Of a stretch of 64,000 nt of DNA, positions 42,863 through 51,209 are shown piece after piece; position 1 is the stretch's first letter; each line of letters starts with the position of its first letter. Position numbers and translations under genes: made by a program. The stretch covers positions 1 through 64,000 of the forward strand of contig NZ_VLKR01000029.1 in the NCBI RefSeq assembly GCF_007830445.1. The letters are read 5' to 3'. Source of the stretch: Sphingobacterium siyangense (GTDB lineage: Bacteria > Bacteroidota > Bacteroidia > Sphingobacteriales > Sphingobacteriaceae). The notes below the pieces were generated by a model. The model was given only the letters and a program-made list of their open reading frames with translations, had not been told where the DNA came from and did no database searches.

Positions 42863-43861
42863 ATGAAGTATTATTTAGACTTTTCGACGAAACTTATTTG
42901 TTTTTTTCTATTGAACCTGTGCGGATTGAGCCTTTCTGCTCAAGTTACTTTTACCACTTACCATAGGAAAGATGGGGAGGAGACTAAGAAGCAAGACTCG
43001 GCTTATTTTTTAAGAGAAATTCATATTGATGCGTTGGGAAAGGATAAAGTTTATCAAATCGAGGAGTATTATCTGCGGAATGACTCGCTAAAGCTTAATG
43101 CGATCAGCGAGAGTGGACACCCGCCATTCAGATTTTTGGGTAAAAAATATGAATTTTATGAAAATGGTACGTTGAAGAGTCTTGAGAAGTTCAGTGATGA
43201 GAGTAAATTGATAGATTCTGCTTTTTATCTCTATCCGAATAGTAAGTTGAAGATGATTGTATTCTATCCGAGTGAAGTGAAGAAAAAGAAACTACTGATA
43301 AAGAAGCCAATCTATGTGGTGTATTATGACTCTTTGAACAATAAAAAGTTAGAAAATGGAAATGGTTTTATTCGTTTTAGTATAGATGAACAGGACGAAA
43401 CTGAAGAAGGTCAGCTGGTCAATAATTTGCGCGAGGGGGAGTGGCGAGGAAAGAGGGGACCTGATTCTTTTGTCGAGCATTATAAGGAGGATAAATTGCT
43501 GTCAGGTACTAAAACAAAAGAAAACGGCACTGTCATTTCATATGACTCTACTACCTATAGAACACAGCCAGAATACCCTGGAGGTACCAAAGAAATGATG
43601 TATTTTGTGGCAAGAAATTACGAATATCCAAAACAAGCCATGATGAATGGTATAAGCGGTACTGTAGAAATAGCGTTCATTATAAATCAACAAGGGCGAT
43701 TAGAAGATTTGAAAATAAAGAACGATTTGGGTTTCGGTACAGGGGCTGCTGGTATACAAGTCGTCAAAAAACTTAGAAAATGGAAACCTGGTATGCTCCG
43801 TGGTGAACCTGTAAGGGTTGGCTATACGTTGCCGATAAGGTTAAATTTGAGGGGAATATAA
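42863..43861 (+). CDS. TonB-family C-terminal domain protein
   Basis: The 332-residue secreted protein has a signal peptide (LLNLCGLSLSAQ). A middle part of MORN-like YxNG repeats follows (EFYENGTLKSLEKFSDESKL; REGEWRGKRGPDSFVEHYKE). The C-terminal TonB domain is GTKEMMYFVARNYEYPKQAM, then GTVEIAFIINQQGRLEDLKI and KKLRKWKPGMLRGEPV. It lacks an N-terminal anchor helix and a Pro-rich spanner, so it is unlikely to energise transporters like classical TonB. Similar proteins of unknown role are common in Bacteroidota. Confidence 0.85.
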   Translation: MKYYLDFSTKLICFFLLNLCGLSLSAQVTFTTYHRKDGEETKKQDSAYFLREIHIDALGKDKVYQIEEYYLRNDSLKLNAISESGHPPFRFLGKKYEFYENGTLKSLEKFSDESKLIDSAFYLYPNSKLKMIVFYPSEVKKKKLLIKKPIYVVYYDSLNNKKLENGNGFIRFSIDEQDETEEGQLVNNLREGEWRGKRGPDSFVEHYKEDKLLSGTKTKENGTVISYDSTTYRTQPEYPGGTKEMMYFVARNYEYPKQAMMNGISGTVEIAFIINQQGRLEDLKIKNDLGFGTGAAGIQVVKKLRKWKPGMLRGEPVRVGYTLPIRLNLRGI

Positions 43862-43863
43862 AA

Positions 43864-43893
43864 ACAGTCTTCCATTTGGAAGGCTGTTTTTTT
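43864..43893. terminator. Terminator between the TonB-like gene and acs
   Basis: ACAGTCTTCC (43864-43873) pairs with GGAAGGCTGT (43878-43887) with one T-G wobble. Seven Ts follow on the plus strand and As precede, so it suits both convergent genes. Confidence 0.9.
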
Positions 43894-43909
43894 AAAGATA
43901 CTTTATATA

Positions 43910-45826
43910 CTATTTTTTCAAAGCTGCAGCGCCTTTAACGATACCCTCCACAACAGCAGGATCTTGAAGTGTCGAAGTATCACCTACATTGGCGATATCG
44001 TCTTCGGCAATCTTGCGTAAGATACGGCGCATGATTTTTCCTGAGCGTGTCTTTGGTAGGTCATCCACAAACTGGATAATGTCTGGTTTCGCAATCGGAC
44101 CGATAATGCGTGAAACAGTTTCCATGATATCTTTTTTGGTTGCTTCGGCATCCGTATGGTGGTTGGCAATCACATAGGCATAGATGCCCTGGCCTTTTAC
44201 TGGGTGCGGATATCCGACAATGGCCGATTCAACAACGTCAGCGTGCATATTGATGGCATTTTCCACTTCTGCTGTGCCAATGCGGTGACCTGAAACGTTC
44301 AATACATCATCTACACGGCCTGTGATTTTATAATAGCCTTCTGGACTACGGAAACACCCGTCGCCTGTAAAATACATATCCTTATACGTCGAGAAATAGG
44401 TTTGACGACATCTGTCATGATCCCCCCATGTCGTGCGTAGCATACCTGGCCAAGGGAACTTGATACATAGGTTTCCTGTGACATCATTGCCTTCGATTTC
44501 TTTCCCATTCTCATCCATCAAAGCGGGTTGAATGCCCGGCATCGGGAACATCGCATAACTTGCTTTTTCCGGTGTTACTCCCGCCAAAGAAGTGATCAAG
44601 TGGCCTCCATTCTCTGTCTGCCAATAGGTATCAACAACAGGACAATTCTTTTTACCAACTTTTTCGTTAAACCAGTTCCAGGCTTCTTCGTTGATTGGCT
44701 CTCCTACAGATCCCAAAACGCGCAAAGAGGAAAGGTCGTTCTTGTCGACAAATTCGTCACCAAAAGCCATCAATGAACGTAAGGCAGTAGGGGATGTATA
44801 GATAATATTGACCTTGAACTTATCAACAATGTCCCAATAACGGCTCGCGTCCGGGAAGGTTGGAATACCTTCAAACATTAAAGAAGTAGCTCCTTGTGAT
44901 AACGGCCCATAGACGATGTAACTGTGTCCTGTAATCCAGCCAATATCTGCTGTACAGAAAAATACATCGTTTGGCTTATACTGGAACGTATTCATAAAGG
45001 TATAGCCTGTATACACCATATAACCGCCACAGGTGTGTACTACACCTTTAGGCTTACCTGTGGATCCCGATGTATAAAGGATGAATAAGTTGTCTTCCGC
45101 ATCCATCTCTTCTGCTGGACATGCCGGATTTCCTTGTGTTTCTACTTTTTTGATCTCATCTTCCCACCATACGTCACGTCCTTTGATCATCGATACCGGT
45201 GTACGTGTACGTGTTAAGACAATTACTTTTTCAACAGTGTCACATTGCATTAAAGCATCGTCCACAATATTTTTTAAACCAATGGTTTTGTTGCCACGGT
45301 AACTACCATCTGAAGTAACGATCAGTTTGCATTCCGCATCGACGATACGATCCGCGATAGAACGTGCTGAAAAACCTCCAAATACCACCGAGTGGATGGC
45401 ACCGATACGTGCACAGGCCAATACTGCAATAACCAATTCAGGAACCATCGGTAAGTAAATACATACCCGGTCTCCTTTTTTGATGTTATTATTTTTAAGT
45501 ACGTTGGCAAATTGCTCTACCTTTTGTAGTAATTGTTTATAGGAAAGAATGCGGTGCGCTTCATTTGGATCGTTAGGTTCCCAGATGATGGCTGGTTTAT
45601 CACCATTCGCATAAATATGGCGATCAAGACAGTTTTCTGTAATATTTAATTTTGCACCCTCAAACCATTTGACATTGGGTTCCTCAAAGTTCCAGCTCAG
45701 CACTTTATTCCATTTTCTCTTCCAGAAAAAATGATCTGCAATGCTCGCCCAAAACTCCTCAGGTTGTTCTACACTTCGCTTATATTCACTTTGATATTCT
45801 TCAAATGATTTTATTTGTAGGCTCAT
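43910..45826 (-). CDS. acs: Acetyl-CoA synthetase
   Basis: This enzyme activates acetate to acetyl-CoA through acetyl-AMP. The 638 residues match the usual length. Motifs are the AMP-binding loop YTSGSTGKPKGVVHT, GSVGEPINEEAWNW, DTYWQTENGGHLIT, the hinge GRVDDVLNVSGHR, and the C-terminal PKTRSGKIMRR with the catalytic lysine that is often regulated by acetylation. It is monocistronic; a 184-base divergent gap separates it from the next gene. Confidence 0.98.
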   Translation of the reverse strand: MSLQIKSFEEYQSEYKRSVEQPEEFWASIADHFFWKRKWNKVLSWNFEEPNVKWFEGAKLNITENCLDRHIYANGDKPAIIWEPNDPNEAHRILSYKQLLQKVEQFANVLKNNNIKKGDRVCIYLPMVPELVIAVLACARIGAIHSVVFGGFSARSIADRIVDAECKLIVTSDGSYRGNKTIGLKNIVDDALMQCDTVEKVIVLTRTRTPVSMIKGRDVWWEDEIKKVETQGNPACPAEEMDAEDNLFILYTSGSTGKPKGVVHTCGGYMVYTGYTFMNTFQYKPNDVFFCTADIGWITGHSYIVYGPLSQGATSLMFEGIPTFPDASRYWDIVDKFKVNIIYTSPTALRSLMAFGDEFVDKNDLSSLRVLGSVGEPINEEAWNWFNEKVGKKNCPVVDTYWQTENGGHLITSLAGVTPEKASYAMFPMPGIQPALMDENGKEIEGNDVTGNLCIKFPWPGMLRTTWGDHDRCRQTYFSTYKDMYFTGDGCFRSPEGYYKITGRVDDVLNVSGHRIGTAEVENAINMHADVVESAIVGYPHPVKGQGIYAYVIANHHTDAEATKKDIMETVSRIIGPIAKPDIIQFVDDLPKTRSGKIMRRILRKIAEDDIANVGDTSTLQDPAVVEGIVKGAAALKK

Positions 45827-46010
45827 CGTTATTAGGATTATTATGAATTATTTTAATTTATATTGTTATCGTTGCGAAATCGTTTTTGATATTTCGATTT
45901 CGGTGTACAATTTAGCGGTTTTTGCCCATTTTATCAAAAAATTGATGTTTAATATAATGTTAAACTACTTTTATCTATAAGATTGTTATCTTGCATCAAG
46001 ATTTACCAAG

Positions 46011-46889
46011 ATGTCTTTTCTAAGAAAGCTATTCTATATTACAATCTATACAAATCTGCTGATCGCCATGGCGGCCATGGCACAATGCGCGCTGACTTAT
46101 ATCATATTTGAACGACCTATCAATTGGTATATTGTTTTAGTGGAAGGAACAGCGACTTTGTTGCTTTATAATTTTAGCCTGTGGTGGTCCAAACCGAAGA
46201 ACCCAAAAGAATCAAAATTCCCGCGGACACGCTGGATCTTTAATCATGAATGGGTCATGTGGTTAAATAATGGTATCGCTTTGCTTGTGCTCGGTTATTG
46301 CTTGTGGTATATTCATGTGTACTCTTTTTTGTTTTTGGGTTTTATTGGAATCCTGAGTCTATTATACGGAATGCCCCTGTTTACCTTCCGTGACCGCAAA
46401 GTGGGCCTTAGACAGATACCCGGGGCCAAGATTTTTCATATTGCCCTGGTCTGGGTCTGCAGCAGTGTGGTGCTTCCCTATGTGGAACTGGCCAACGTCG
46501 GTGTCAAAATAGATCAGTGGGTTTTTATTGCGCTCTGCGGATTGAAGTTCATATTTTTGATTATCTGTACCCTGCCTTTTGATATTCGGGATATCCAACA
46601 GGATTCCTATTATCACCTGCGGACTTTGCCCAATATGCTGGGCGAACAAAAAGCTAAAAATCTAACTTATGGGCTGTTGGGCCTCCATTGTGTTTTGATC
46701 TTGACGGTACCTTATACGATACCTATTAAAATTGGATTGATTCTGACCAACGTGCTCATATTTGCATTGCTAAAATTGGCCGTTTTCAAAACAAAAGATC
46801 ATTATCACTATGCTTATCTACTTGACGGTAGCTTGGTGCTTCAGTTTCTGATTGTTGTTGTTATCGGTATCTTTAGTGCCGGAACCTGA
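46011..46889 (+). CDS. UbiA-like membrane protein, probably not a standard prenyltransferase
   Basis: The 292-residue protein has about eight membrane helices with the spacing of UbiA prenyltransferases. The second Asp-rich site is present in reduced form (LPFDIRDIQQDSYYHLRTLP). The first, normally NDxxDxxxD, is replaced by LYNFSLWWSKPKNPKESKFP. Loss of the first metal-binding site argues against prenyl-diphosphate chemistry. It is a common lone gene in Bacteroidota, function unknown. ATG 46011 is the first start after the promoter gap. Confidence 0.65.
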   Translation: MSFLRKLFYITIYTNLLIAMAAMAQCALTYIIFERPINWYIVLVEGTATLLLYNFSLWWSKPKNPKESKFPRTRWIFNHEWVMWLNNGIALLVLGYCLWYIHVYSFLFLGFIGILSLLYGMPLFTFRDRKVGLRQIPGAKIFHIALVWVCSSVVLPYVELANVGVKIDQWVFIALCGLKFIFLIICTLPFDIRDIQQDSYYHLRTLPNMLGEQKAKNLTYGLLGLHCVLILTVPYTIPIKIGLILTNVLIFALLKLAVFKTKDHYHYAYLLDGSLVLQFLIVVVIGIFSAGT

Positions 46890-46925
46890 TTTTTTATACG
46901 TTTCAAGAGCAATAGGTTACTTTAA

Positions 46926-47031
<106 letters not shown>

Positions 47032-47059
47032 GATTTTGGCAAATAGCTCTTTGTAAAAA

Positions 47060-47992
47060 TTAAGATGTCAGAAAGGCGATGATCTTATCGGCAGCCACTT
47101 CCGATAATTTATAATAACTTTCGAATGTCCATCCGGCAACATGTGGAGATAAGATCACATTGTCTCTACGGATAAGATCTGCATACCAGTTCTGTTCAGC
47201 GAGTTTTGGGAACTTTTCTACGGGCAACACATCGAATGCTGCTCCGATAATGGAACCTGAATCAAGGCCGCTAAGCACTGCGGGTACTTGTACAATACCG
47301 CCTCGTGCCCCCAGTAAAAAGAAAATAGGTTTTTCAAATTTAGCCAGATAATCCACATCAATCATCCCCTTTGTTTCATCCGTTAAGGGGATATGGAAAC
47401 TGATCACATCGGCTTCTTTGCAGATCTTTTCCATGTCTGCTGCTGATGCATATTGATCGGCGTAGTCGATTCGATATTTATCATAGGCAAGCACCTGTAC
47501 ATCAAAACCGGATAGTTTTTTTGCCATGGCCATACCATTGTGCCCATAGCCGATCAAGCCTACAGTACGTCCCTTAAGTTCGTATCCACGATTGGCTTCA
47601 CGCAACCACTGGCCAGATCGTATTTGTTGGTCACCCCGATTCAGATTGTTCATTAGACTGAGCAACATACCGATCATATGTTCACCTACAGCATCCCGAT
47701 TGCCTTCATTGGCCGGAATTAACAGCACATCTCTTTGCGCAGCAACTGTATCGTCGATATTGTCCATACCTGCACCAGCACGGGCGATAAAGCGGAGGTT
47801 TGGTGCCAGGTCAAAAAAAGCCTTATCTACCTGAAATTTGGAACGGATAACCATCCCCGAGTAATTGGAGATGATTTTTTCAGCTTCTTCTCGGCTGATA
47901 TCCGGTTGATAATGGTAGGCAATACCCGCTTCTTCAAATTTCTCAAGCATGATTTCATGAATGTCGTCGACGATCAAAATGGTAGTTTTCAT
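47060..47992 (-). CDS. D-2-hydroxyacid dehydrogenase (SerA-like)
   Basis: The 310-residue NAD-dependent dehydrogenase shows the substrate-domain segment RFIARAGAGMDNID and the Rossmann motif GLIGYGHNGMAMA. The catalytic Arg is in LLGARGGIV, the Glu in the DVLPVEKFP region and the His in LSPHVAGWT. It is close to D-3-phosphoglycerate dehydrogenases but lacks an ACT domain. A role in serine synthesis is likely but another hydroxyacid is possible. It is the last gene of a minus-strand series with the monooxygenase and rsmA (59-base gap). Confidence 0.88.
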   Translation of the reverse strand: MKTTILIVDDIHEIMLEKFEEAGIAYHYQPDISREEAEKIISNYSGMVIRSKFQVDKAFFDLAPNLRFIARAGAGMDNIDDTVAAQRDVLLIPANEGNRDAVGEHMIGMLLSLMNNLNRGDQQIRSGQWLREANRGYELKGRTVGLIGYGHNGMAMAKKLSGFDVQVLAYDKYRIDYADQYASAADMEKICKEADVISFHIPLTDETKGMIDVDYLAKFEKPIFFLLGARGGIVQVPAVLSGLDSGSIIGAAFDVLPVEKFPKLAEQNWYADLIRRDNVILSPHVAGWTFESYYKLSEVAADKIIAFLTS

Positions 47993-48051
47993 TCAGTTAT
48001 TTTTTTATGTGGGACTGATCAGTGAATACTGTTGTGGTGTAGTACGATGAT

Positions 48052-49236
48052 TTAGATCCCAGCGTCATGATTATGGTTGATCTGCATAAAATCTACAGAT
48101 AATAATTTGTTTAATTGTTGTTGTTTCATGCGGTTAGGCATTATTTTCATGCCAAAATTTCGCATTCTTATCAGGAATGGATTCTCCCATTGTGCGATTT
48201 TTCCTATCCTCCAGGAAGTATTACAGATGTAATTTACCCGATCCAATCTTCTTTTTTCGAATCCTTGAAAAGCCAAACTAACGGAAGCTGCGGTCTGGAG
48301 TTCATCCACGAGAACAGCAACATCTTCAATAGCCTGACAGGCTCCCTGGCCCAAGTTGGGAGTCGTTGCATGTCCAGCGTCACCCAATAATAGGATATTG
48401 TCAAAAGCGAGTTGCTGAAGTGGTTCGATGTCAATGATGTCATTTGCAATTAGCTCGCTATCCTTTGTTTCCGAAAGAATCGTTGGAATAGGGGCATGAT
48501 AATCTTTAAAATTTTCGAGGAGCTCCTTTGTTTTCCAGTTTTTTAAGACCGGATTTTGTGCCTCAGTATTGATGCATGCGTACCAATAGATGCGGTTATT
48601 GACAAGTGGGGTCATCCCAAAGCGGCCTTTGCTGCCCCAGGTTTCTGTCCCCTTACTGAGCTGTATACTGCTATTATCGATGGTGGCCCGCCAACAGGTA
48701 TAGCCTGAATAGCGAGGTGCCGAACCCGGTATGAGTTGTTGTCGTAATGCTGAGTGTACGCCATCGGCAATCAAAAGGGCTTGGCCGCGTACATGGCTTC
48801 CGTCTGCGAAATAAACTTGAATATCTTCTCCCTCCCGTTCAAAGGAAACGGCACGTTTGCCGAGATGAACTTGTCCATTGGGGATTTTGGATAAGAGAAA
48901 CTGATGCAGATCTGCCCGATGGATAGCGAAATTGTCCTGTTGATATTTTTGACTGATTGACCTGGTGTCTGGTTCAACAAGAATATTTCCCTTTTGATCC
49001 AAGACATTATAAGATGCAAGGTAATGCCCAATCGGAACGATTTCATCCTTCAATCCGAGATGTTCCAAAGCTTGCATGGCGTTGGCTGCGAGCCCGAATC
49101 CAGCACCTATGCCTTTGAGTTCAATGGCGCTTTCATAGACATGTGCTTCAATACCTACTTTTGCAAGCCCTATTGCAGCACATAATCCAGCGATACCTCC
49201 GCCTACGATAATAAATGTGCTGTCCGTCGAATGCAT
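48052..49236 (-). CDS. FAD-dependent monooxygenase (PHBH/UbiH-like)
   Basis: The 394-residue flavoprotein has the dinucleotide motif IIVGGGIAGLCAAIGLAKVG near the start, a DG segment (LLIADGVHSALRQ) and the second FAD motif LLLGDAGHATTPNLGQGACQ. These define the aromatic-ring hydroxylase family. The substrate cannot be assigned. Its ATG is one base after the rsmA stop, so it is cotranscribed with rsmA without an obvious functional link. Confidence 0.88.
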   Translation of the reverse strand: MHSTDSTFIIVGGGIAGLCAAIGLAKVGIEAHVYESAIELKGIGAGFGLAANAMQALEHLGLKDEIVPIGHYLASYNVLDQKGNILVEPDTRSISQKYQQDNFAIHRADLHQFLLSKIPNGQVHLGKRAVSFEREGEDIQVYFADGSHVRGQALLIADGVHSALRQQLIPGSAPRYSGYTCWRATIDNSSIQLSKGTETWGSKGRFGMTPLVNNRIYWYACINTEAQNPVLKNWKTKELLENFKDYHAPIPTILSETKDSELIANDIIDIEPLQQLAFDNILLLGDAGHATTPNLGQGACQAIEDVAVLVDELQTAASVSLAFQGFEKRRLDRVNYICNTSWRIGKIAQWENPFLIRMRNFGMKIMPNRMKQQQLNKLLSVDFMQINHNHDAGI

Positions 49237-49237
49237 A

Positions 49238-50017
49238 TTAAAGACTGTTTGCTATCTCGTTTGTTAAACCGACAAAATCATCTACCGTCAATCGTTCTGC
49301 GCGTAGCTCGTACAGTGGATTGTCGGACATTTTATCTTTGGGAACAACGCCCGAAAGTGAGTTACGGAGGGTTTTACGACGTTGATTGAAGCCCGCTTTA
49401 ACAACACGCCAAAATAGTTTTTCATCACAATTCAATTGTTCACGGTCATTGCGCGTCATGCGGATAACGCCCGACAATACTTTTGGCGGTGGATTAAAAG
49501 CTCCTGCTTTTACAGTAAAAAGGTATTCTACTTTATAATAGGCCTGTAAAAAGACACTCAAGATACCATATTCCTTGCTGCCAGCCTTAGCTGTACAACG
49601 TTCGGCTACTTCTTTCTGGAACATACCCGTCATTTGAACGACACGTTGGCGTTCATCCAAAATTTTAAAGAGAATCTGGGAGGAGATGTTGTAAGGGAAA
49701 TTGCCAATGACAGCCATTTTCTCACCAAAATACTGTGAAAAGTCAAGGTTTAGGAAATCACCGTGGATCAATCGCTTACCCAATTGGGGATATTTATCGT
49801 CCAAATAAGCAATGGATTCGTCATCCACATCGATCAAATAGGTTTCATATTCCTCTTTTTGCAAGAGAAAATCAGAAAGTACACCCATTCCTGGACCTAC
49901 TTCAAGCACTTGGCTAAAACCCAATTTAGGATCCAATGCTTCCACAATCTTTTGTGCAGCATTTTTATCGTTCAAGAAATGCTGTCCTAAATGTTTTTTT
50001 GCTCTTACTGTGCTCAT
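49238..50017 (-). CDS. rsmA: 16S rRNA dimethyladenosine transferase RsmA (KsgA)
   Basis: RsmA methylates two adjacent adenines near the 3' end of 16S rRNA during 30S assembly. The 259-residue form starts at MSTVRAKKHLGQHFLND (50017); an in-frame start 36 bases upstream adds a non-conserved stretch. Motifs are VLEVGPGMGVLSDFLL (SAM binding) and NFPYNISSQILFKIL (catalytic NxPY), with the C-terminal helical domain (GFNQRRKTLRNSL). A -7 box only a few bases upstream suggests a very short leader. Confidence 0.97.
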   Translation of the reverse strand: MSTVRAKKHLGQHFLNDKNAAQKIVEALDPKLGFSQVLEVGPGMGVLSDFLLQKEEYETYLIDVDDESIAYLDDKYPQLGKRLIHGDFLNLDFSQYFGEKMAVIGNFPYNISSQILFKILDERQRVVQMTGMFQKEVAERCTAKAGSKEYGILSVFLQAYYKVEYLFTVKAGAFNPPPKVLSGVIRMTRNDREQLNCDEKLFWRVVKAGFNQRRKTLRNSLSGVVPKDKMSDNPLYELRAERLTVDDFVGLTNEIANSL

Positions 50018-50021
50018 GTTG

Positions 50022-50029
50022 CAAAAGTA
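50022..50029 (-). promoter_or_regulatory. -7 box for rsmA
   Basis: The minus strand reads TACTTTTG (TANNTTTG), five bases before the rsmA ATG. This would give a transcript with almost no leader. A -33 TTTG was not found at ideal spacing. Confidence 0.45.
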
Positions 50030-50070
50030 AAAAATAAATAAGTGAAAAGTCATTCTAAGAAAAAAATCCC

Positions 50071-50078
50071 TATTTTTG
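50071..50078 (+). promoter_or_regulatory. -7 box for pdxA
   Basis: TATTTTTG (TANNTTTG) lies 21 bases before the pdxA ATG at 50099. Together with the box at 50022-50029 it makes compact divergent promoters within 82 bases. Confidence 0.5.
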
Positions 50079-50098
50079 AATCAAAGCATTTAAATAGA

Positions 50099-51154
50099 AT
50101 GAGCGATAAATTAAAAATCGGAATTACCGTAGGCGATATTAACGGCATTGGACTTGAAGTCATCATTAAATCTTTGGTAGATCAGCGTATGTGCGATTTC
50201 TTTACGCCAGTGGTTTACGGAAATACAAAGGTTGCTTCTTTTCACCGTAAAGCGATCGGTGTAAATGATTTTAGTTTTAACGTGATCAATGATGCTGAGC
50301 AGGCGCATTCCAAAAGAGCAAATATGATCAATTGCTGGCAGGAAGACGTCAAGATTTCGTTGGGTGAAGAAAACGAAATTGGCGGTAAATATGCCTTCCT
50401 TTCGTTGGAGAAAGCTGTTGAGGACCTGAAAGCCGGCAAAATTGATGCTTTAGTGACTGCCCCAATTAATAAGCATAATATTCAACAGGAGGGATTTCAA
50501 TTTCCGGGCCATACCGAATACCTGCAGGCCAAAGTAGAGGCTGATGATGTATTGATGTTTATGGTTTGTGATGAATTGCGTATTGGTGTGGTAACAGGTC
50601 ATATTCCACTGCATGAGGTTGCGGCTAATATTACCGAAGAAGCTATTCTTAAAAAGCTAGCCCTGATGAATGACTCGTTGAAGAAAGATTTTTGGATTGA
50701 AAAGCCTAAGATCGCAGTTTTGGGACTAAATCCACATGCTGGCGATCATGGGATTATTGGCACCGAAGATGATCAGATCATTAGACCTACCGTAGAAAAA
50801 GCAAACGAACAGGGGATCTTCTGCTTTGGTCCATATCCTGCCGATGGATTCTTCGCAAAAGGTGCTTATGAGAAATTCGATGCGGTACTCGCGATGTACC
50901 ATGACCAGGGGTTAATCCCTTTTAAGCATATTGCCAAAGGTGCCGGTGTAAACTTTACAGCCGGTTTACCTATCGTACGTACTTCGCCAGATCATGGTAC
51001 AGGCTATGATATTGCTGGAAAAAACTTAGCTTCTGAAAGCTCTTTTGTAGAGGCAATTTTCTCGGCTTTACATATTGTAAAACGCCGTCGTGAACAAGCC
51101 GAATTACTTAAAAATCCACTTGCTTTCCGTAAGTTGTCCAAAGATAGGGATTAG
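50099..51154 (+). CDS. pdxA: 4-hydroxythreonine-4-phosphate dehydrogenase
   Basis: PdxA oxidises 4-phosphohydroxy-L-threonine in vitamin B6 synthesis. The 351 residues start at MSDKLKIGITVGDINGIGLE; the upstream GTG/ATG at 50042 would overlap the divergent promoter. Metal-site and substrate motifs are VTAPINKHNIQQEGFQFPGH, TEYLQAK, VTGHIPLHEVA, LGLNPHAGDHG, AMYHDQGLIPFK and RTSPDHGTGYDIAG. The catalytic His residues are all present. Confidence 0.97.
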   Translation: MSDKLKIGITVGDINGIGLEVIIKSLVDQRMCDFFTPVVYGNTKVASFHRKAIGVNDFSFNVINDAEQAHSKRANMINCWQEDVKISLGEENEIGGKYAFLSLEKAVEDLKAGKIDALVTAPINKHNIQQEGFQFPGHTEYLQAKVEADDVLMFMVCDELRIGVVTGHIPLHEVAANITEEAILKKLALMNDSLKKDFWIEKPKIAVLGLNPHAGDHGIIGTEDDQIIRPTVEKANEQGIFCFGPYPADGFFAKGAYEKFDAVLAMYHDQGLIPFKHIAKGAGVNFTAGLPIVRTSPDHGTGYDIAGKNLASESSFVEAIFSALHIVKRRREQAELLKNPLAFRKLSKDRD

Positions 51155-51167
51155 GGAAAAAAATTGT

Positions 51168-51175
51168 TACTTTTG
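51168..51175 (+). promoter_or_regulatory. -7 box for the CCA-adding enzyme gene
   Basis: TACTTTTG (TANNTTTG) lies 35 bases before ATG 51210 and just after the pdxA stop. It indicates a separate promoter even though pdxA is only 55 bases away. Confidence 0.5.
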
Positions 51176-51209
51176 CAAACTGTTTGGTTTTTTACCTGCT
51201 GTTTTGACT

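Noticed and set aside
42863..43861. Classical TonB energiser for the SusC transporters
   Set aside because: It has a cleavable signal and no N-terminal membrane anchor or proline-rich spanner, so it was called only a TonB-domain protein.
51090..51209. Upstream extension of the CCA-adding enzyme overlapping pdxA
   Set aside because: It overlaps the pdxA end and the -7 box, and the conserved protein begins at 51210.
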